The notes under the pieces were generated by a model, which saw nothing but the letters and a program-made list of their open reading frames with translations, did not search any database and was not told the origin of the DNA. 64,000 bases of DNA from Marilutibacter penaei. GTDB taxonomy: Bacteria > Pseudomonadota > Gammaproteobacteria > Xanthomonadales > Xanthomonadaceae. Positions 47,086 through 57,716 of this stretch are shown here, piece after piece. The stretch is from assembly GCF_014145395.1 (NCBI RefSeq), contig NZ_JACHTE010000007.1, forward strand, positions 1 to 64,000, in the 5' to 3' direction. Each line of letters opens with the position of its first letter. The stretch's first letter is position 1. Position numbers and translations under genes: made by a program.

Positions 47086-48176
47086 GCGCGCACCGCCCGC
47101 ATGCCATTGCAGGGCGCGACCAGTGCGTCCATCACCCGCCGGTTCTCCCGGGCCGTCCCCACGGTGATGCGCAGGGCGTCCTCCAGCCCCGCGACGCTAC
47201 GCATGTCGCGCACCACCACCCCCGCCTCGATCAGCACGCGCCAGGCTGCCTCGGCATCGGCGAAGCGCACGAGCAGGAAGTTGGCGTCCGACGGATGCAC
47301 CTGGCGCACGCCCGGCAGCCGCGACAACGCGTTGGCCATGGCGTCGCGCGCACCGCGCACCTCGAGCACCCGCGCGTTCGTCTTCTCCAGCACCCCAGGC
47401 GCCAGGGCCGCCAGCGCGGCGTCCGTGGCTGGCGCCGCCAGCGGATACGGCGCCTGGCAACGTTGCAGCACCTCCACCAGCGCCGGATCGGCCATCACCG
47501 TCCCGATGCGCGCAGCCGCCAATGCATGCGCCTTGGAGAGCGTGCGCAGCACGGCCACGTTCCGGGACTCCGCGAGCAAGGCCACGGCCGACGGGCCGCT
47601 GGCAAACTCCTGGTAGGCCTCGTCGACCACGACCACGGCCCGCGACGCCACGGCCGCGGCAAGTCGCCGCACGTCCTCGATCGGCAATGCCTGCCCGGTC
47701 GGATTGCCGGGCGAGCACAGGAACACCAGCCGGGCGTCGGAGCGTCTGACGGCCTCTTCGACCTGCTCGACATCGCAGTGGAAGCGCTCGTCCCGCGCCT
47801 GCAGGGGCGCCTCGACCAGCTGCACGCCATGCAGGCGGGCACACACGGCGTACATGCCGAACGTGGGCGGCGTCACGACGATCGCCCCCTGTCCCGGCGG
47901 GCACAAGGCCCGGACCAGCAGGTCGATGGCCTCGTCGCTGCCGCGGGTCACCAGCAGCTGTTCCGGCCGGGCGCCGTACAGTCTGGCCAACCCTGCGCGC
48001 AGCGTGTCGGGCTGGGGTTGCGGGTAGCGGTTCAGCCGCGCTGCGCCATCCCCGTCGCTCTCCCATGCCGACTCGTTCGCATTGAGCCAGACGTCGCCGG
48101 TGACGCGCGCCTTGCGAGCGGACTGGTAGCCGGCGAAGTCGCGCAGGTCGGGGCGTACGAGGTCGCGCACGCTCAT
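47082..48176 (-). CDS. hisC: histidinol-phosphate aminotransferase
   Basis: The 364-residue fold-type I PLP enzyme reads [13 protein letters not shown] near the N-terminus, CSPGNPTGQ at the substrate site, and [10 protein letters not shown] at the cofactor. The PLP-lysine lies in [15 protein letters not shown]. It overlaps hisB and hisD by four bases each. Confidence 0.95.
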   Translation of the reverse strand: MSVRDLVRPDLRDFAGYQSARKARVTGDVWLNANESAWESDGDGAARLNRYPQPQPDTLRAGLARLYGARPEQLLVTRGSDEAIDLLVRALCPPGQGAIVVTPPTFGMYAVCARLHGVQLVEAPLQARDERFHCDVEQVEEAVRRSDARLVFLCSPGNPTGQALPIEDVRRLAAAVASRAVVVVDEAYQEFASGPSAVALLAESRNVAVLRTLSKAHALAAARIGTVMADPALVEVLQRCQAPYPLAAPATDAALAALAPGVLEKTNARVLEVRGARDAMANALSRLPGVRQVHPSDANFLLVRFADAEAAWRVLIEAGVVVRDMRSVAGLEDALRITVGTARENRRVMDALVAPCNGMRAVRA

Positions 48177-49471
48177 GCGGCCGCCTCCAGCCTCAAGGTG
48201 ACCGCACGCCGGTGCGCATCGAGCCCCTCCGCCGCGGCGATCTCCGCCGCGCAGGGCCCGATGCCGGCCAGGCCGCTACGGCTGACTTCCTGCACGGTGA
48301 TGGTCTTCTGGAAGCTGGCGACATTGACGCCACTGTAGGCGCGCGCCGCCCCCGCGGTCGGCAACACGTGGTTGGTCCCGCTGCAATAGTCGCCCAGTGC
48401 CTCCGGCGCCCAGTCGCCCAGGAATACGGAGCCGGCCGCGCTCACGTCCTGCAGCCGGCCACGGGCATCCCGCAATGCCAGGATCAGGTGCTCGGGCGCA
48501 TAACGATTGCTGATGGCGAATGCGTCATCGAGTGTCTCCACCCTGACCAGGGACGAAGACGCGAGTGCCTGGCGGGCCACGTCGGCACGCGGCAGGCATT
48601 CCAGCTGCCGTTCGACTTCTGCTGCGACCGCGTCGAGCAGCGGCGCGTGGTCACTGAGCAACAGTACCTGGGAGTCGGGGCCATGCTCGGCCTGTGACAA
48701 CAGGTCGGCGGCCACGAAGGCGGGACGGGCACCGGCATCGGCGATCACCAGCACCTCCGAGGGACCGGCGGGCAGGTCGATCCCGACGGCTCGCGGGCCG
48801 GCCGCCACCTGCCGTTTCGCCTCCGTCACCCACCCGTTGCCCGGCCCGAACAGCTTGTCGCACGCCGGAACCGACCCGGTCCCCCGCGCCATCGCCCCGA
48901 TCGCCTGCACGCCCCCGAGGGTGAACACCCGGGATATCCCGCAACGGCGCGCGGCATACAGCACGGCGGGGTCCGCCGCGCCATCGGGACGGGGGGGCGT
49001 GCACAACACCACGGTCGGGCAGCCGGCCAGCCGTGCGGGGACCCCCAGCATCAGGGCCGTGGACGGCAGCGGCGCGGTCCCGGCGGGCACGTACAGGCCG
49101 ACGACATCGATCGGCCGGATCACGCGCTCGCAGAGTACGCCGGCCGCCGTTTCCACGGCGTAGGGCGTGGCCATGCCCGCCTGATGGAAGCGCTCGATTC
49201 GATCGGCCGCATCGTCGATCGCCTGTTTGAGCACGGGCGACAGCGCCGCTTCGGCGGCATCGAACGCCGCGGAATCCACTTCGAAGCTCGCCAGGTCCAC
49301 CCCGTCGAAGCGGCGGGTGTAGTCGCGCAGGGCGGCGTCGCCGCGCAGCGCCACGTCGGCCAGGATCCTGGCCACGTCGTCGGCACGCCCCGGCGCTTCA
49401 AGGGCATCCGGCCGTGCGAGCACCTGTTCGCGTGCGGCCGCGTCAAGCACCGACCAGTCGACACGCCTCAT
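48173..49471 (-). CDS. hisD: histidinol dehydrogenase
   Basis: From the ATG at 49471 ([10 protein letters not shown]) the protein has 432 residues. It makes the last two oxidations to histidine using NAD and zinc. [16 protein letters not shown] contains a zinc His/Gln region, and [14 protein letters not shown] another conserved His. [14 protein letters not shown] binds NAD. The upstream extension of the frame is antisense-free overlap with hisG only and is not needed. Confidence 0.95.
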   Translation of the reverse strand: MRRVDWSVLDAAAREQVLARPDALEAPGRADDVARILADVALRGDAALRDYTRRFDGVDLASFEVDSAAFDAAEAALSPVLKQAIDDAADRIERFHQAGMATPYAVETAAGVLCERVIRPIDVVGLYVPAGTAPLPSTALMLGVPARLAGCPTVVLCTPPRPDGAADPAVLYAARRCGISRVFTLGGVQAIGAMARGTGSVPACDKLFGPGNGWVTEAKRQVAAGPRAVGIDLPAGPSEVLVIADAGARPAFVAADLLSQAEHGPDSQVLLLSDHAPLLDAVAAEVERQLECLPRADVARQALASSSLVRVETLDDAFAISNRYAPEHLILALRDARGRLQDVSAAGSVFLGDWAPEALGDYCSGTNHVLPTAGAARAYSGVNVASFQKTITVQEVSRSGLAGIGPCAAEIAAAEGLDAHRRAVTLRLEAAA

Positions 49472-50382
49472 GCCAGCATCCCCTCCACGGGTACCACCAT
49501 CAGCCCCCGCGCGCCGGCGCGCTTGAGTTCCTCGAGCCGTTGCCAGGTGACCGCTCCGTGGCACAGCGCCTGCAAGGCGAGTCCGTCGTCGCCGTCCAGG
49601 CGCATCACCGTGGGCGACTCCGCATCGGGCAGCAGGGGAAGCAACGCCGGCACGTCGTCGCGTGCCGCCTGGAACATCAGCAACTTGCTGTTGCGCATCC
49701 GCAGCACGCCATCGAGGCGCCGTAGAAGCAGTTCCGCGAGCGCGCCACGGGCATCATCGAAGGCATGCGCGGGCCCGGCCAGCACCGCTTCGCTCTGGAG
49801 CAGCGTGGTGGCAGGCCTGAGCTGGTTCGCCGCAAGGGTCGCGCCACTCGAGACGAGGTCGCAGATCACCTCCGCCTGTCCCAGCTTCGGCGCGATCTCC
49901 ACCGAACCGGACAGCTCCACCACGCCCGCTTCGATGCCCTGATCGTCGAGCCAGCGCTGCAGGATCGCGGGATAGCTGGTCGCGATGCGCAGTCCCGCCA
50001 GCTGCGGGGGACCTTGCCAGTCCCAGGTGTCCGGCACCGCGATATCCAGCCGGCAGGCCCCGAAGCCAAGGGCACGCAGCTCGGCGAACGCCGGCCCGGC
50101 GCCCGTCCGGGTGAGCGCGATGTCCTGCTCGACCAGTACGTTGCGCCCCACTACGCCAAGGTCGCAGACGCCATCGCGGATCAGGCCGGGGATGTCGTCG
50201 TCGCGTACCAGCAGCAGGTCGATGGGGAGGCTTTCGCCGTAGCAGAACAGCCGATCCCGGCTCTCCCGCCAGCTCAGGCCGCACGCGGTCAGCAGGGCAC
50301 GCGCCGGCTCGGCCAAACGCCCCGACTTCTGGATCGCGATGCGCAGACGGTCCCGGCCGCCTCCGATGTTCTGCTTGCTCAT
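49468..50382 (-). CDS. hisG: ATP phosphoribosyltransferase (long form)
   Basis: The 304-residue HisG performs the committed step. The first about 220 residues are the catalytic part: [29 protein letters not shown], and the PRPP loop in [18 protein letters not shown]. The last about 80 residues are the ACT-like regulatory domain that binds histidine, so feedback inhibition is expected. The start at 50382 overlaps the regulator gene by four bases, followed downstream by hisD with another overlap. Confidence 0.94.
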   Translation of the reverse strand: MSKQNIGGGRDRLRIAIQKSGRLAEPARALLTACGLSWRESRDRLFCYGESLPIDLLLVRDDDIPGLIRDGVCDLGVVGRNVLVEQDIALTRTGAGPAFAELRALGFGACRLDIAVPDTWDWQGPPQLAGLRIATSYPAILQRWLDDQGIEAGVVELSGSVEIAPKLGQAEVICDLVSSGATLAANQLRPATTLLQSEAVLAGPAHAFDDARGALAELLLRRLDGVLRMRNSKLLMFQAARDDVPALLPLLPDAESPTVMRLDGDDGLALQALCHGAVTWQRLEELKRAGARGLMVVPVEGMLA

Positions 50383-50702
50383 GTCACGCTGTCCTCTGGA
50401 ACACGGTCGCGGCTGCATTCCAGCGCCGCGTGATAACCGCCCGCCCCCCGCTCCAGGGTCCGCGCGACCCGGCCGATGGTGGTCACGCTGACGGCGGTGC
50501 GATCGTGGATCTCCCGGTACGGCACGCCCGCGGCGATCAGGGGCACCACGCGCCAGCGGTCGACCATGGCTTCCAGCTCCGCCGGCGTACACAGGTCTTC
50601 CAGGAACGCCTGTATGTCCGCCGGGCCCTGCAGCCGCCCGATAACCGTCGCCAGCCCGCCAAGCGCTGGACCGTCTTCGTCGTCGCCATGCCGTTTTTTC
50701 AT
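50379..50702 (-). CDS. hisR: TrpR-like (YerC/YecD) regulator of the his operon
   Basis: The 107-residue protein is related to the Trp repressor. [18 protein letters not shown] and the helix-turn-helix [24 protein letters not shown] (about 60-83) match the TrpR/YerC fold. It is the first gene of the his operon, and its start lies about 11 bases after a 10-bp dyad that covers the promoter. It is thus a candidate histidine-responsive autorepressor. TrpR-family proteins have been predicted as HisR in related bacteria. I infer the ligand. No His leader peptide or attenuator is seen. Confidence 0.82.
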   Translation of the reverse strand: MKKRHGDDEDGPALGGLATVIGRLQGPADIQAFLEDLCTPAELEAMVDRWRVVPLIAAGVPYREIHDRTAVSVTTIGRVARTLERGAGGYHAALECSRDRVPEDSVT

Positions 50703-50712
50703 GTCGGACCAT

Positions 50713-50738
50713 TAATGTATTAATGCGCTAATACATTA
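50713..50738. promoter_or_regulatory. perfect dyad operator (candidate HisR site)
   Basis: TAATGTATTA and TAATACATTA (50713-50722 and 50729-50738) are exact reverse complements with a six-base centre ATGCGC. The dyad overlaps the -10 element by four bases and covers the likely transcription start, so a bound protein would block initiation. Confidence 0.75.
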
Positions 50739-50763
50739 GATCGCGAAGCCGGCCGGGCGTCAA
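50735..50763 (-). promoter_or_regulatory. his operon promoter
   Basis: On the minus strand TTGACG (50763-50758) and TCTAAT (50740-50735) are spaced 17 bases, a near-consensus sigma-70 promoter in front of hisR-hisG. Confidence 0.7.
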
Positions 50764-50888
50764 CCGTTACCGGCCCACCGACATCTCGCACCGCGCCAGG
50801 GCGCATCGGATCGCCGCGACGCTGGAGTAAACTGGACGCGGCGCCGTACATGCGCCCGGGGGAACTCCGTACTTCCAGGGATCAGGGC

Positions 50889-52739
50889 ATGGGCACACGC
50901 GGCCGTCGCGCCATTCCGCTGCTGGCGTTCATCGCTTGGCTGCTCGCCAGCCTGCCCGGCCCTGCGGTCGCCATTGACACGGCCCCGCCCAGGGCGGTGC
51001 TGGACGGCAGCCGCACCACCTATCCGCTCGCTGGCCATCTTGATTACCTCCACGACGAGACGGGCACCCTCGCTTTCGACCAGGCGCGCCGCCTGCAACG
51101 CGAGGGCGCCTTCACCCCTCTCCCACCGGCCACCAGCTCGTTCGGTTTCCAGCCGGGGGCCTTCTGGTTCCATGCGCACATCACCAATGCCGCCGCGGGC
51201 GAACCACGCTGGCTCCTGGTCCAGCAGTACGCCCTGAGCGACGAGATCGAGCTCTACGTCCGCTATCCGGACGGGCGGACCGTCCATGCCGAAGGAGGCG
51301 ACCACCGCAGCTTCGGATCGCGCAGCATCCGCTACCGGCATCCGAATTTCTGGCTCGATCTCCCGCGCGACACGCCGGTCGATCTGTTCTTCCGGGTCAA
51401 GAGCGAAAGCTCGATGCAGGTCCCGCTGGTCCTGTACACGCCGACGGCGTTCAGCGAGCGCTCGCGCGATGCACAGTTCGCGATTGGGCTCTACTACGGG
51501 ATCCTGGTCTCGTTGTTCTTCTACAACCTCGTCCTGTGGCTGACCACGCGCGACTCCAGTTATTTCTGGTACGTGGTGCATCTCACCGCGTTCGGACTGG
51601 TGCTGTTCACCCTCAATGGGCTGGGTTTCGAATACCTGTGGCCGGAGTCCGCCTGGCTTGCCGACAAGTCGGTGCCCATTTCCATCTGCCTGTCGCAGAT
51701 GGGCGTCCAGCAGTTCGCCCGCAAGTTCCTGGACCTCTCCAGCCGCTGGCGCATCGGCGACCTGATCGGCATTGCGATGATCGCCGCGTTCGCACTGCTG
51801 GGCGTGGCTTCGGCCTTCCTCCCCTATCGGATCTCGGTACCCACCGCCTCGGCGGCCGTGTTCATCAGCATCGGATGGGTGGTCACCCAGGCGATCGTGA
51901 TCCTGCGGCGTGGCTACCTGCCTGCGAAGATTTTCCTGCTGGCCTGGGCCGCGTTCCTGCTGGGCACCGCGATGTTCGCCGCGGTGGCGTTCGCGCTGCT
52001 GCCCAAGACCTTCGTGACCGAATACGGTGTGCAGATCGGCTCCGCACTGGAAATGCTCCTGCTGTCGGTCGCGCTGGGTTACCGCTACGCCTCGCTGCGC
52101 AACGAGAACGAACGGATCATCCGCGACGGCAAGCAACAGCTGATGCACGAGGTGACGCAACGCACCAGCGAGCTGCAGGAGGCGCTGACGCAACTGGGCG
52201 ACGCACATGCACGCCTGCGCGAATCAAGCCAGCGGGATGCGTTGACGGGGCTGCATACCCGTCGCTACTTCCATGAACGGCTGCCCGCGCTGCTGGAAAA
52301 GGCCCGGGACACCCGGGGCGCCCTTTCGTTGCTGATGATCGACATCGACTACTTCAAGGCGATCAACGACAGGCACGGCCACCTGGTGGGGGACGCCTGC
52401 CTGAGGTGGGCGGCGCGGGTGATCGGGGGGACGCTGCGGCCGCATGGCGCGCTGGTCGCGCGTTTCGGTGGGGAAGAGTTCGTGGTCGCGCTGCCGGGCC
52501 AGGACCTGGATGCCGCGGTCCGCACGGCCGAACACGTCCGTACCGCACTTTCGGCGACCCGCTGCGATGCCACCGAAGGCGGCGTGCGGATGACCACCAG
52601 CATCGGCGTGCACGAGGTCGCCTGCGAAGACGACGAAGGCCTCAACCAGGCGCTGGAACGCGCCGACCAGGCCCTGTACCGGGCCAAGTCCGACGGCCGC
52701 GACTGCGTGCGGACGCCCGGGGCACCCGCAACGTCCTGA
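50889..52739 (+). CDS. 7TMR-DISM membrane diguanylate cyclase
   Basis: The start at 50889 (MGTRGRRAIPLL) is preferred because an AGGGATCAGGG ribosome-binding region precedes it. An in-frame ATG at 50850 lacks one. The 616-residue protein has a signal-anchor, then a periplasmic 7TMR-DISMED2 sensor (about residues 40-190), seven membrane helices (about 205-405), a coiled coil, and a GGDEF domain. DALTGLHTRRYFHERL and RFGGEEFVVALPG show an intact GGEEF catalytic loop. No RxxD inhibitory site is evident. It makes cyclic-di-GMP in response to a periplasmic ligand, probably a carbohydrate, which is unknown. Confidence 0.88.
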   Translation: MGTRGRRAIPLLAFIAWLLASLPGPAVAIDTAPPRAVLDGSRTTYPLAGHLDYLHDETGTLAFDQARRLQREGAFTPLPPATSSFGFQPGAFWFHAHITNAAAGEPRWLLVQQYALSDEIELYVRYPDGRTVHAEGGDHRSFGSRSIRYRHPNFWLDLPRDTPVDLFFRVKSESSMQVPLVLYTPTAFSERSRDAQFAIGLYYGILVSLFFYNLVLWLTTRDSSYFWYVVHLTAFGLVLFTLNGLGFEYLWPESAWLADKSVPISICLSQMGVQQFARKFLDLSSRWRIGDLIGIAMIAAFALLGVASAFLPYRISVPTASAAVFISIGWVVTQAIVILRRGYLPAKIFLLAWAAFLLGTAMFAAVAFALLPKTFVTEYGVQIGSALEMLLLSVALGYRYASLRNENERIIRDGKQQLMHEVTQRTSELQEALTQLGDAHARLRESSQRDALTGLHTRRYFHERLPALLEKARDTRGALSLLMIDIDYFKAINDRHGHLVGDACLRWAARVIGGTLRPHGALVARFGGEEFVVALPGQDLDAAVRTAEHVRTALSATRCDATEGGVRMTTSIGVHEVACEDDEGLNQALERADQALYRAKSDGRDCVRTPGAPATS

Positions 52740-52745
52740 GGGCCC

Positions 52746-54641
52746 TCAGGCCAACGCAGCGCGTGCGGCCGACAGCACCGTGCCCTCTTCGACCAGATGG
52801 ACCGCCAGCGCCACCTCACCGTCCATCGCACGGTCCCGTTCGAGGAATGGAATCGCCTCGCGGATCGCCGCATGGGCCGCGGCCACCGCGACCCCCGGCC
52901 GGAACTCATCGGCACCGGCCAGTTCCGCGCGCAACCCCTCGGTTTCGGCCATGAACGCCGCATGCGCAGCCGCCCGTTCTCCAGGCGCACCCAGGACCTT
53001 GGCTGCCAGTGCCTCCGGCCCATTCCGGCGCGCGAGATCGCGCGCGGCGTTGATCATGTCCCTGCGCAGGTCCAGCGCCTGCGCCGCGGTATACAGCTCA
53101 AGCCCCAACACCTTCCCCAGGTCCGCCACCATGCCGAGCACATGCCGCGCTTCGTTGGCGCCCATCGATACGTGGTCCTCGGCGTTCGCGCTGGTGGGGA
53201 TCGAGTAGACGGAGGCCGGCATCGCGCGGCTCGAGAGGTCGTTGACGATCGCCGCGGCGGTGTACTGCACGATCATGTGGCCGGACTCGGTCGAGTCCTC
53301 GTTGCCGATCAGGAACGCCGGCAGGCCGTCATTGGTCGCGGGATCGACCAGCTTGTTCAGCCGGCGCTCGGAGATGCTGGCCAGCACGGGGATGGAAGCC
53401 TTGACGTAGCTCATCGCCAGCGCGAGGGGCATGCCATGGAAATGCCCGGCCGAAATGACCTGTTCCTCGACATGCGGCTTGTCCGCGTCGGGGAACACAA
53501 TCGGGTTGTCGGTGAGCGCGTTCAGCTCGACCTCCAGCACGCGCGCCGCCTGCGCCGCGGCATCGCGCACGGCCCCATGCACCTGCGGGATGCACCGCAG
53601 CGAGTAGCTGTCCTGCGGCTGGTGTTTCTTGCCCCCCCGGAAGGGGCGGAAGCGCTGGTAGAACTTCTCGCGACCGTGGCGCTGCTCCAGCGGCACCCAG
53701 TCCCAGCCGATGTCGAAGCGAAGGGCCTGCGATTCCGGCGTGTCCCAACTGCCGGGCTGCCAGGGCCGGAAGCGCGGCACCAGGTGATAGGGAATGTCCG
53801 AGAGCGTCGAACCCTCGAGCAGGCGGCGCAGGTGGGCCGCCACGTGCACCTGTCCCGGATGCGGGCGCAGGGCATGCACCTCCTCGGCGAAGGCCCCCAG
53901 CCGGCCCGCGAACGCGTCGAGGGTCATCGCGGCGGCGAGGTCGGCGGTATCGAGCATTTCCTCCAGCCGGTGCAGCGCCAGCACGCCGCATGCAAGCATC
54001 TGCGCCGTGCCGTTGTTCAGCGCGAGGCCTTCCTTGTAGGACAGCCGAACCGGCTCTAGCCCTGCATTCTCCAGCGCCTGTGCGCCGGGCAAGCGCTGCC
54101 CTTCGTACCAGGCCTCTCCGCCCCCGAGCAGGACGATCGCGAGGTGCGACAGCGGCGCGAGATCGCCGGACGCACCCACCGATCCCAGCTGGGGCACCAC
54201 CGGCACCACTCCTGCGTTGAGCATCGCGGTGAGCGCCTGCAACACCGCCACGCGAATGCCGGAATGGCCCCGCAGCAGCGTGTTGATGCGGATGCACAAC
54301 ATGGCGCGCACGACCTCGGGCGCGAACGGTTCGCCCACGCAGACCGCATGGGTGATGATCAGGTTGCGCTGCAGTTCCTCGTGCAGGGTTTCGCCGGACT
54401 TCGGCTCGCCGGGCAACTGTTCGCGAAGGCGATGCGCGCCCAGCAACCGGTCGGCGTTGCTGCCGAAACCCGTCGACACGCCATAGATCGGCTCCTCGCG
54501 ACGTACCTGTTCGGCCAGGAAGTCGGCGGCACGCGCCACCGCCGGCAAGCGGGTTTCATCAAGTTCGACATGGGCCCCATAGGCCACGTCCACGAGTTGC
54601 GCGCGGGTCAGCGAACGGCCATCGAGTCGGATCGGTTTCAT
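52746..54641 (-). CDS. hutH: histidine ammonia-lyase-like aromatic amino acid lyase, long form
   Basis: The MIO-type lyase deaminates histidine to urocanate, or possibly another aromatic amino acid. GSVGASGDLAPL has the Ala-Ser-Gly that forms the MIO group. YGVSTGFGSN holds the catalytic Tyr, and SANAEDHVSMG has the Glu typical of histidine lyases. With 631 residues it is about 120 longer than usual HutH, and an extra segment (SDIPYHLVPRFRP to FRGGKKHQPQ) precedes YSLRCIPQVHG. The start at 54641 has GGAAA at a good distance, while the ATG at 54647 does not. No hutU or hutI is near. Substrate is uncertain. Confidence 0.82.
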   Translation of the reverse strand: MKPIRLDGRSLTRAQLVDVAYGAHVELDETRLPAVARAADFLAEQVRREEPIYGVSTGFGSNADRLLGAHRLREQLPGEPKSGETLHEELQRNLIITHAVCVGEPFAPEVVRAMLCIRINTLLRGHSGIRVAVLQALTAMLNAGVVPVVPQLGSVGASGDLAPLSHLAIVLLGGGEAWYEGQRLPGAQALENAGLEPVRLSYKEGLALNNGTAQMLACGVLALHRLEEMLDTADLAAAMTLDAFAGRLGAFAEEVHALRPHPGQVHVAAHLRRLLEGSTLSDIPYHLVPRFRPWQPGSWDTPESQALRFDIGWDWVPLEQRHGREKFYQRFRPFRGGKKHQPQDSYSLRCIPQVHGAVRDAAAQAARVLEVELNALTDNPIVFPDADKPHVEEQVISAGHFHGMPLALAMSYVKASIPVLASISERRLNKLVDPATNDGLPAFLIGNEDSTESGHMIVQYTAAAIVNDLSSRAMPASVYSIPTSANAEDHVSMGANEARHVLGMVADLGKVLGLELYTAAQALDLRRDMINAARDLARRNGPEALAAKVLGAPGERAAAHAAFMAETEGLRAELAGADEFRPGVAVAAAHAAIREAIPFLERDRAMDGEVALAVHLVEEGTVLSAARAALA

Positions 54642-54697
54642 GGTCATTTCCAGCGGTTGCGGGCGCGATCGCATGGCGACGCCGCCCAAGGTCCGGG

Positions 54698-56089
54698 TCA
54701 GCGTCCTGCCAGGGCGCGCGCCTGTTCGAGTTCGACCTGCAACGTGCTCGCCAACTCGTCCCGCGCGACCTCGAACTGCAGCTCCCGTTTCAGGTCCTTG
54801 ACCGCGACCACGCCGCGTGCACGCTCGTCCTCACCGGCCAGCACGACGAACCGGATTCCCGCACGCGACGCATACTGGAACTGCTTGGCGAGCTTGCGCG
54901 GCTCCATCTGCACTTCCGCATTGATGCCAGCGGCACGCAGGCGGCGCGCGATGTCCAGGCCGTCGGCCAGTTCATCGGCGTCCATCAGGGCCACCAGTGC
55001 CTGCACCGTGCTCTCGGCGATGTCGATGACGCCCGCCTCGCGCAACTGCCAGAACAGGCGGGTCAGGCCGATGGAGATGCCGACCCCCGGGAGCTTCGAC
55101 TTCGTGTAGTGGCTGGCCAGGTCTTCGTAGCGACCGCCCGAGCAGATTGAACCGATCCCGGGGTGCGCATCCAGCGTGGTCTCGTAGACCGTGCCGGTGT
55201 AGTAATCGAGGCCGCGCGCGATCGAGAAGTTGAGCGCGTAGTGGTCTTCCGGGACGCCCAGCGCACGCACCAGTCCCAGCACCTCGCGCAGCTCGGCGAC
55301 GCCCGCCTCGAGCGCGGCATTGCCGCCACCCAGGGCCTCGAGCCGGGCCATCGCATCCGCATGCGACGACGAACGCACCTTCACGAACTCGAGGATCTGC
55401 CCGACGACGCCTGCGTCGATGCCGAAGCCCTCGCCCACCAGGGTCTCGCGGACGTGCGCCTCGCCCCGCTTGTCGAGCTTGTCCACCTCGCGCAGCACCA
55501 GCGCCTGGCGTTCGCCGTCCGCGATGCCGAGCGACTCGAAGAAACCGCGCATCAGCTTGCGGTTGTTCATCTGGATGGTGAACTTGCCGATCGCCATCTC
55601 CGAGAACACCGCGTGGATCACCGCCGGCATCTCGGCATCGAAGCGCACGCTCAGCGCGTCCTTGCCGATCACGTCGATGTCGCACTGGTAGAACTCGCGG
55701 AAGCGGCCACGCTGGGCACGCTCGCCGCGGTATACGCGCTGCATCTGGTAGCGGCGGAAAGGGAACGCGAGCGCGTGCTCGTGCTCCGCCACGTAGCGGG
55801 CCAGCGGCACCGTGAGGTCGAAACGCAGGGCCTGCTCGGGGCGGCCTGCATTGTCTTTCTCCAGGGCCCCGGTGGACTGGACGAAATAGACCTGCCGTTC
55901 CGTCTCGCCGCCCGACTTGGTCAACAGCACCTCCGACAGCTCCATCACCGGCGTCTCGACCGGCAGGAAACCGAAGCGCTCGAAGTTGCGTCGGATCAGG
56001 TCCAGCAGGCGCTGGAAGGCGATCTGCTCGGGCGGCAGCAGCTCCATCACACCGGGCGGGGTGCGAGGCTTGATCGGGGCGTGGGCCAA
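54698..56089 (-). CDS. hisS: histidyl-tRNA synthetase
   Basis: The class II synthetase charges tRNA-His. Motif 1 is around [12 protein letters not shown], and motif 2 is [32 protein letters not shown]. The HisA motif [14 protein letters not shown] recognises histidine, and [13 protein letters not shown] is motif 3. A TTG at 56089, preceded by AGGAG, gives [10 protein letters not shown], the expected N-terminus, and 463 residues. Longer starts read into non-conserved sequence. It is the only non-arg, non-his-operon gene of histidine use near hutH. Confidence 0.93.
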   Translation of the reverse strand: MAHAPIKPRTPPGVMELLPPEQIAFQRLLDLIRRNFERFGFLPVETPVMELSEVLLTKSGGETERQVYFVQSTGALEKDNAGRPEQALRFDLTVPLARYVAEHEHALAFPFRRYQMQRVYRGERAQRGRFREFYQCDIDVIGKDALSVRFDAEMPAVIHAVFSEMAIGKFTIQMNNRKLMRGFFESLGIADGERQALVLREVDKLDKRGEAHVRETLVGEGFGIDAGVVGQILEFVKVRSSSHADAMARLEALGGGNAALEAGVAELREVLGLVRALGVPEDHYALNFSIARGLDYYTGTVYETTLDAHPGIGSICSGGRYEDLASHYTKSKLPGVGISIGLTRLFWQLREAGVIDIAESTVQALVALMDADELADGLDIARRLRAAGINAEVQMEPRKLAKQFQYASRAGIRFVVLAGEDERARGVVAVKDLKRELQFEVARDELASTLQVELEQARALAGR

Positions 56090-56243
56090 GGCCGGACTCC
56101 TGTCGGATGCGGGCCCGGGACGGGCCGAATGACGTGGCCGCACAGTTTAACGGTTGGCGGGCACGCGCCCTACCCCGCCAGAAAAAGTTCAGCCGGGCCG
56201 CTTGCCTGCCACCCGGCTCATCGATACAATGTCGCGCTCCCGT

Positions 56244-56320
56244 CGGGGTGTAGCTCAGCCTGGTAGAGCGCTACGTTCGGGACGTAGAAGTCGCAGGTTC
56301 AAATCCTGTCTCCCCGACCA
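56244..56320 (+). tRNA. tRNA-Pro (anticodon CGG)
   Basis: The 77-base cloverleaf has a CGGGGTG/CTCCCCG acceptor, a D-arm (AGCTCAGCCTGGTAGAGCG), and an anticodon arm CTACG-TTCGGGA-CGTAG with CGG at the anticodon. The T-arm is GCAGG-TTCAAAT-CCTGT, with an encoded CCA end. Acceptor position 6-67 is a U-U mismatch, and the other six pairs are Watson-Crick. It reads CCG codons, common in this GC-rich genome. It is divergent from hisS, with a terminator 16 bases downstream. Confidence 0.95.
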
Positions 56321-56335
56321 AATGGATCCACGAAG

Positions 56336-56360
56336 AAGCCGGCCTCGAGCCGGCTTTTTC
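56336..56360 (+). terminator. intrinsic terminator after tRNA-Pro
   Basis: A 7-bp stem AGCCGGC/GCCGGCT (56337-56343 with 56349-56355), with loop CTCGA, runs into five Ts (56355-56359). Confidence 0.88.
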
Positions 56361-56408
56361 GTTCGCCCCTGTTCGATGTGGAACCGCGCATTCCGCCCGG
56401 GAAGCACC

Positions 56409-56439
56409 GCATCGCCCGACCCCTGTGGCCGGGCGATGC
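56409..56439 (-). terminator. possible 3' hairpin of the arg-pro operon
   Basis: A 10-bp stem GCATCGCCCG/CGGGCGATGC (56409-56418 with 56430-56439) lies nine bases after the proA stop on the minus strand. There is no U-tract, so it may stabilise the 3' end or need Rho rather than act as a classic terminator. Confidence 0.5.
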
Positions 56440-56447
56440 AGCCGGTA

Positions 56448-57716
56448 TCAGGTGGCGCGTGATTCGGGGTGCCGGACCTGGCCATCGCCGCGGACCACGA
56501 AGCGCTCGATGGTCAACGACTCCACCCCCATGGGCCCATAGGCATGCAGGCGGGTGGTGGAGATGCCAATCTCGGCGCCCAGGCCCAACTGGCCGCCATC
56601 ATTGAAGCGCGACGACGCGTTCACCATCACCGCGGAGCTGCGGGTGCCCCGCACGAAGGCCTCGGCGGCCGCGGGGTCCTCCGTCACGATCACCTCGGTG
56701 TGGTCCGAGCCATGCCGGCCGATGTGGACCAGGGCTTCTTCGATGTCGTCGACGACGCGCATCGAGACCACCAGGTCGAGGAACTCCGCCGCATGGTCGT
56801 CCTCGGAGGCCGGCTTGACGCCCTCGGAGGACGCCTGCACGCGCGCGCAGCCACGGACTTCGACGCCCCGGTCCTGCAACGCGCGGACGATCCGCGGCAG
56901 CACCGTACCGACCAGGGCCGCATGGACCAGGATGCCCTCGAGCGCATTGCAAACGCCAGGACGGCTGGTCTTTCCGTCCACCGCCAATTGGACCGCCTTG
57001 TCCGGATCCGCGGCCTTGTCGACGTACAGGTGGCAGACGCCCTTGTAATGCTTGATGACCGGCACGCGCGCGTTCTCGGCCACGAACCGGATCAGGCCCT
57101 CGCCACCGCGCGGGATGGCCAGGTCGACCAGCTCGGCAAGCTGGATCAGCTCCAGGACATGCTCGCGGGCCGTATCGGTGATCAGCGACACCGCGGCCTC
57201 GGGCAGGCCCTCTTCGCGCAGCGCAGCGTGCAGGCACGCGGCGATCGCCGCATTGCTGCTGCGGGCCTCGGAGCCCCCGCGCAGCAAGACCGCGTTCCCG
57301 GCCTTGAGGCACAGCGCAGCCGCGTCGGCGGTCACGTTGGGACGTGCTTCGTAGATCATCGCCACCAGCCCCAGCGGCAATCGTTGGCGTTCGATGACGA
57401 GCCCGTTCGGATGTGTCTGGCTGCGCGTGACTTCACCGACTGGATCGGCCTGGGCGGCGACTTCGCGCAGGGCATCCGCGATCGCGGACACGCGCGCCGG
57501 GTCAAGCCTGAGGCGATCGAGCATCGCGCCGGTCGTGCCATTCGCCGCGGCCCGGGCCATGTCCTCTTCGTTCGCGGTCAGTATCTCGTCCGTGCGGGCG
57601 TCGATCAGGGCCGCCATGCGGTCGATCAGCCGGCGACGCTGGTCGCCCTCCAGGGCGGCGATGGATGCCTGGGCCTCGCGGGCCGCTTCGGCGAGTTGTC
57701 GGACGTATCCGGTCAT
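56448..57716 (-). CDS. proA: gamma-glutamyl phosphate reductase
   Basis: The 422-residue aldehyde-dehydrogenase-superfamily enzyme reduces glutamyl phosphate in proline synthesis. The catalytic Cys is in [18 protein letters not shown]-binding segments include [13 protein letters not shown], and the C-terminal [16 protein letters not shown] matches ProA. It overlaps proB by four bases. Last gene of the operon argG to proA. Confidence 0.95.
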   Translation of the reverse strand: MTGYVRQLAEAAREAQASIAALEGDQRRRLIDRMAALIDARTDEILTANEEDMARAAANGTTGAMLDRLRLDPARVSAIADALREVAAQADPVGEVTRSQTHPNGLVIERQRLPLGLVAMIYEARPNVTADAAALCLKAGNAVLLRGGSEARSSNAAIAACLHAALREEGLPEAAVSLITDTAREHVLELIQLAELVDLAIPRGGEGLIRFVAENARVPVIKHYKGVCHLYVDKAADPDKAVQLAVDGKTSRPGVCNALEGILVHAALVGTVLPRIVRALQDRGVEVRGCARVQASSEGVKPASEDDHAAEFLDLVVSMRVVDDIEEALVHIGRHGSDHTEVIVTEDPAAAEAFVRGTRSSAVMVNASSRFNDGGQLGLGAEIGISTTRLHAYGPMGVESLTIERFVVRGDGQVRHPESRAT

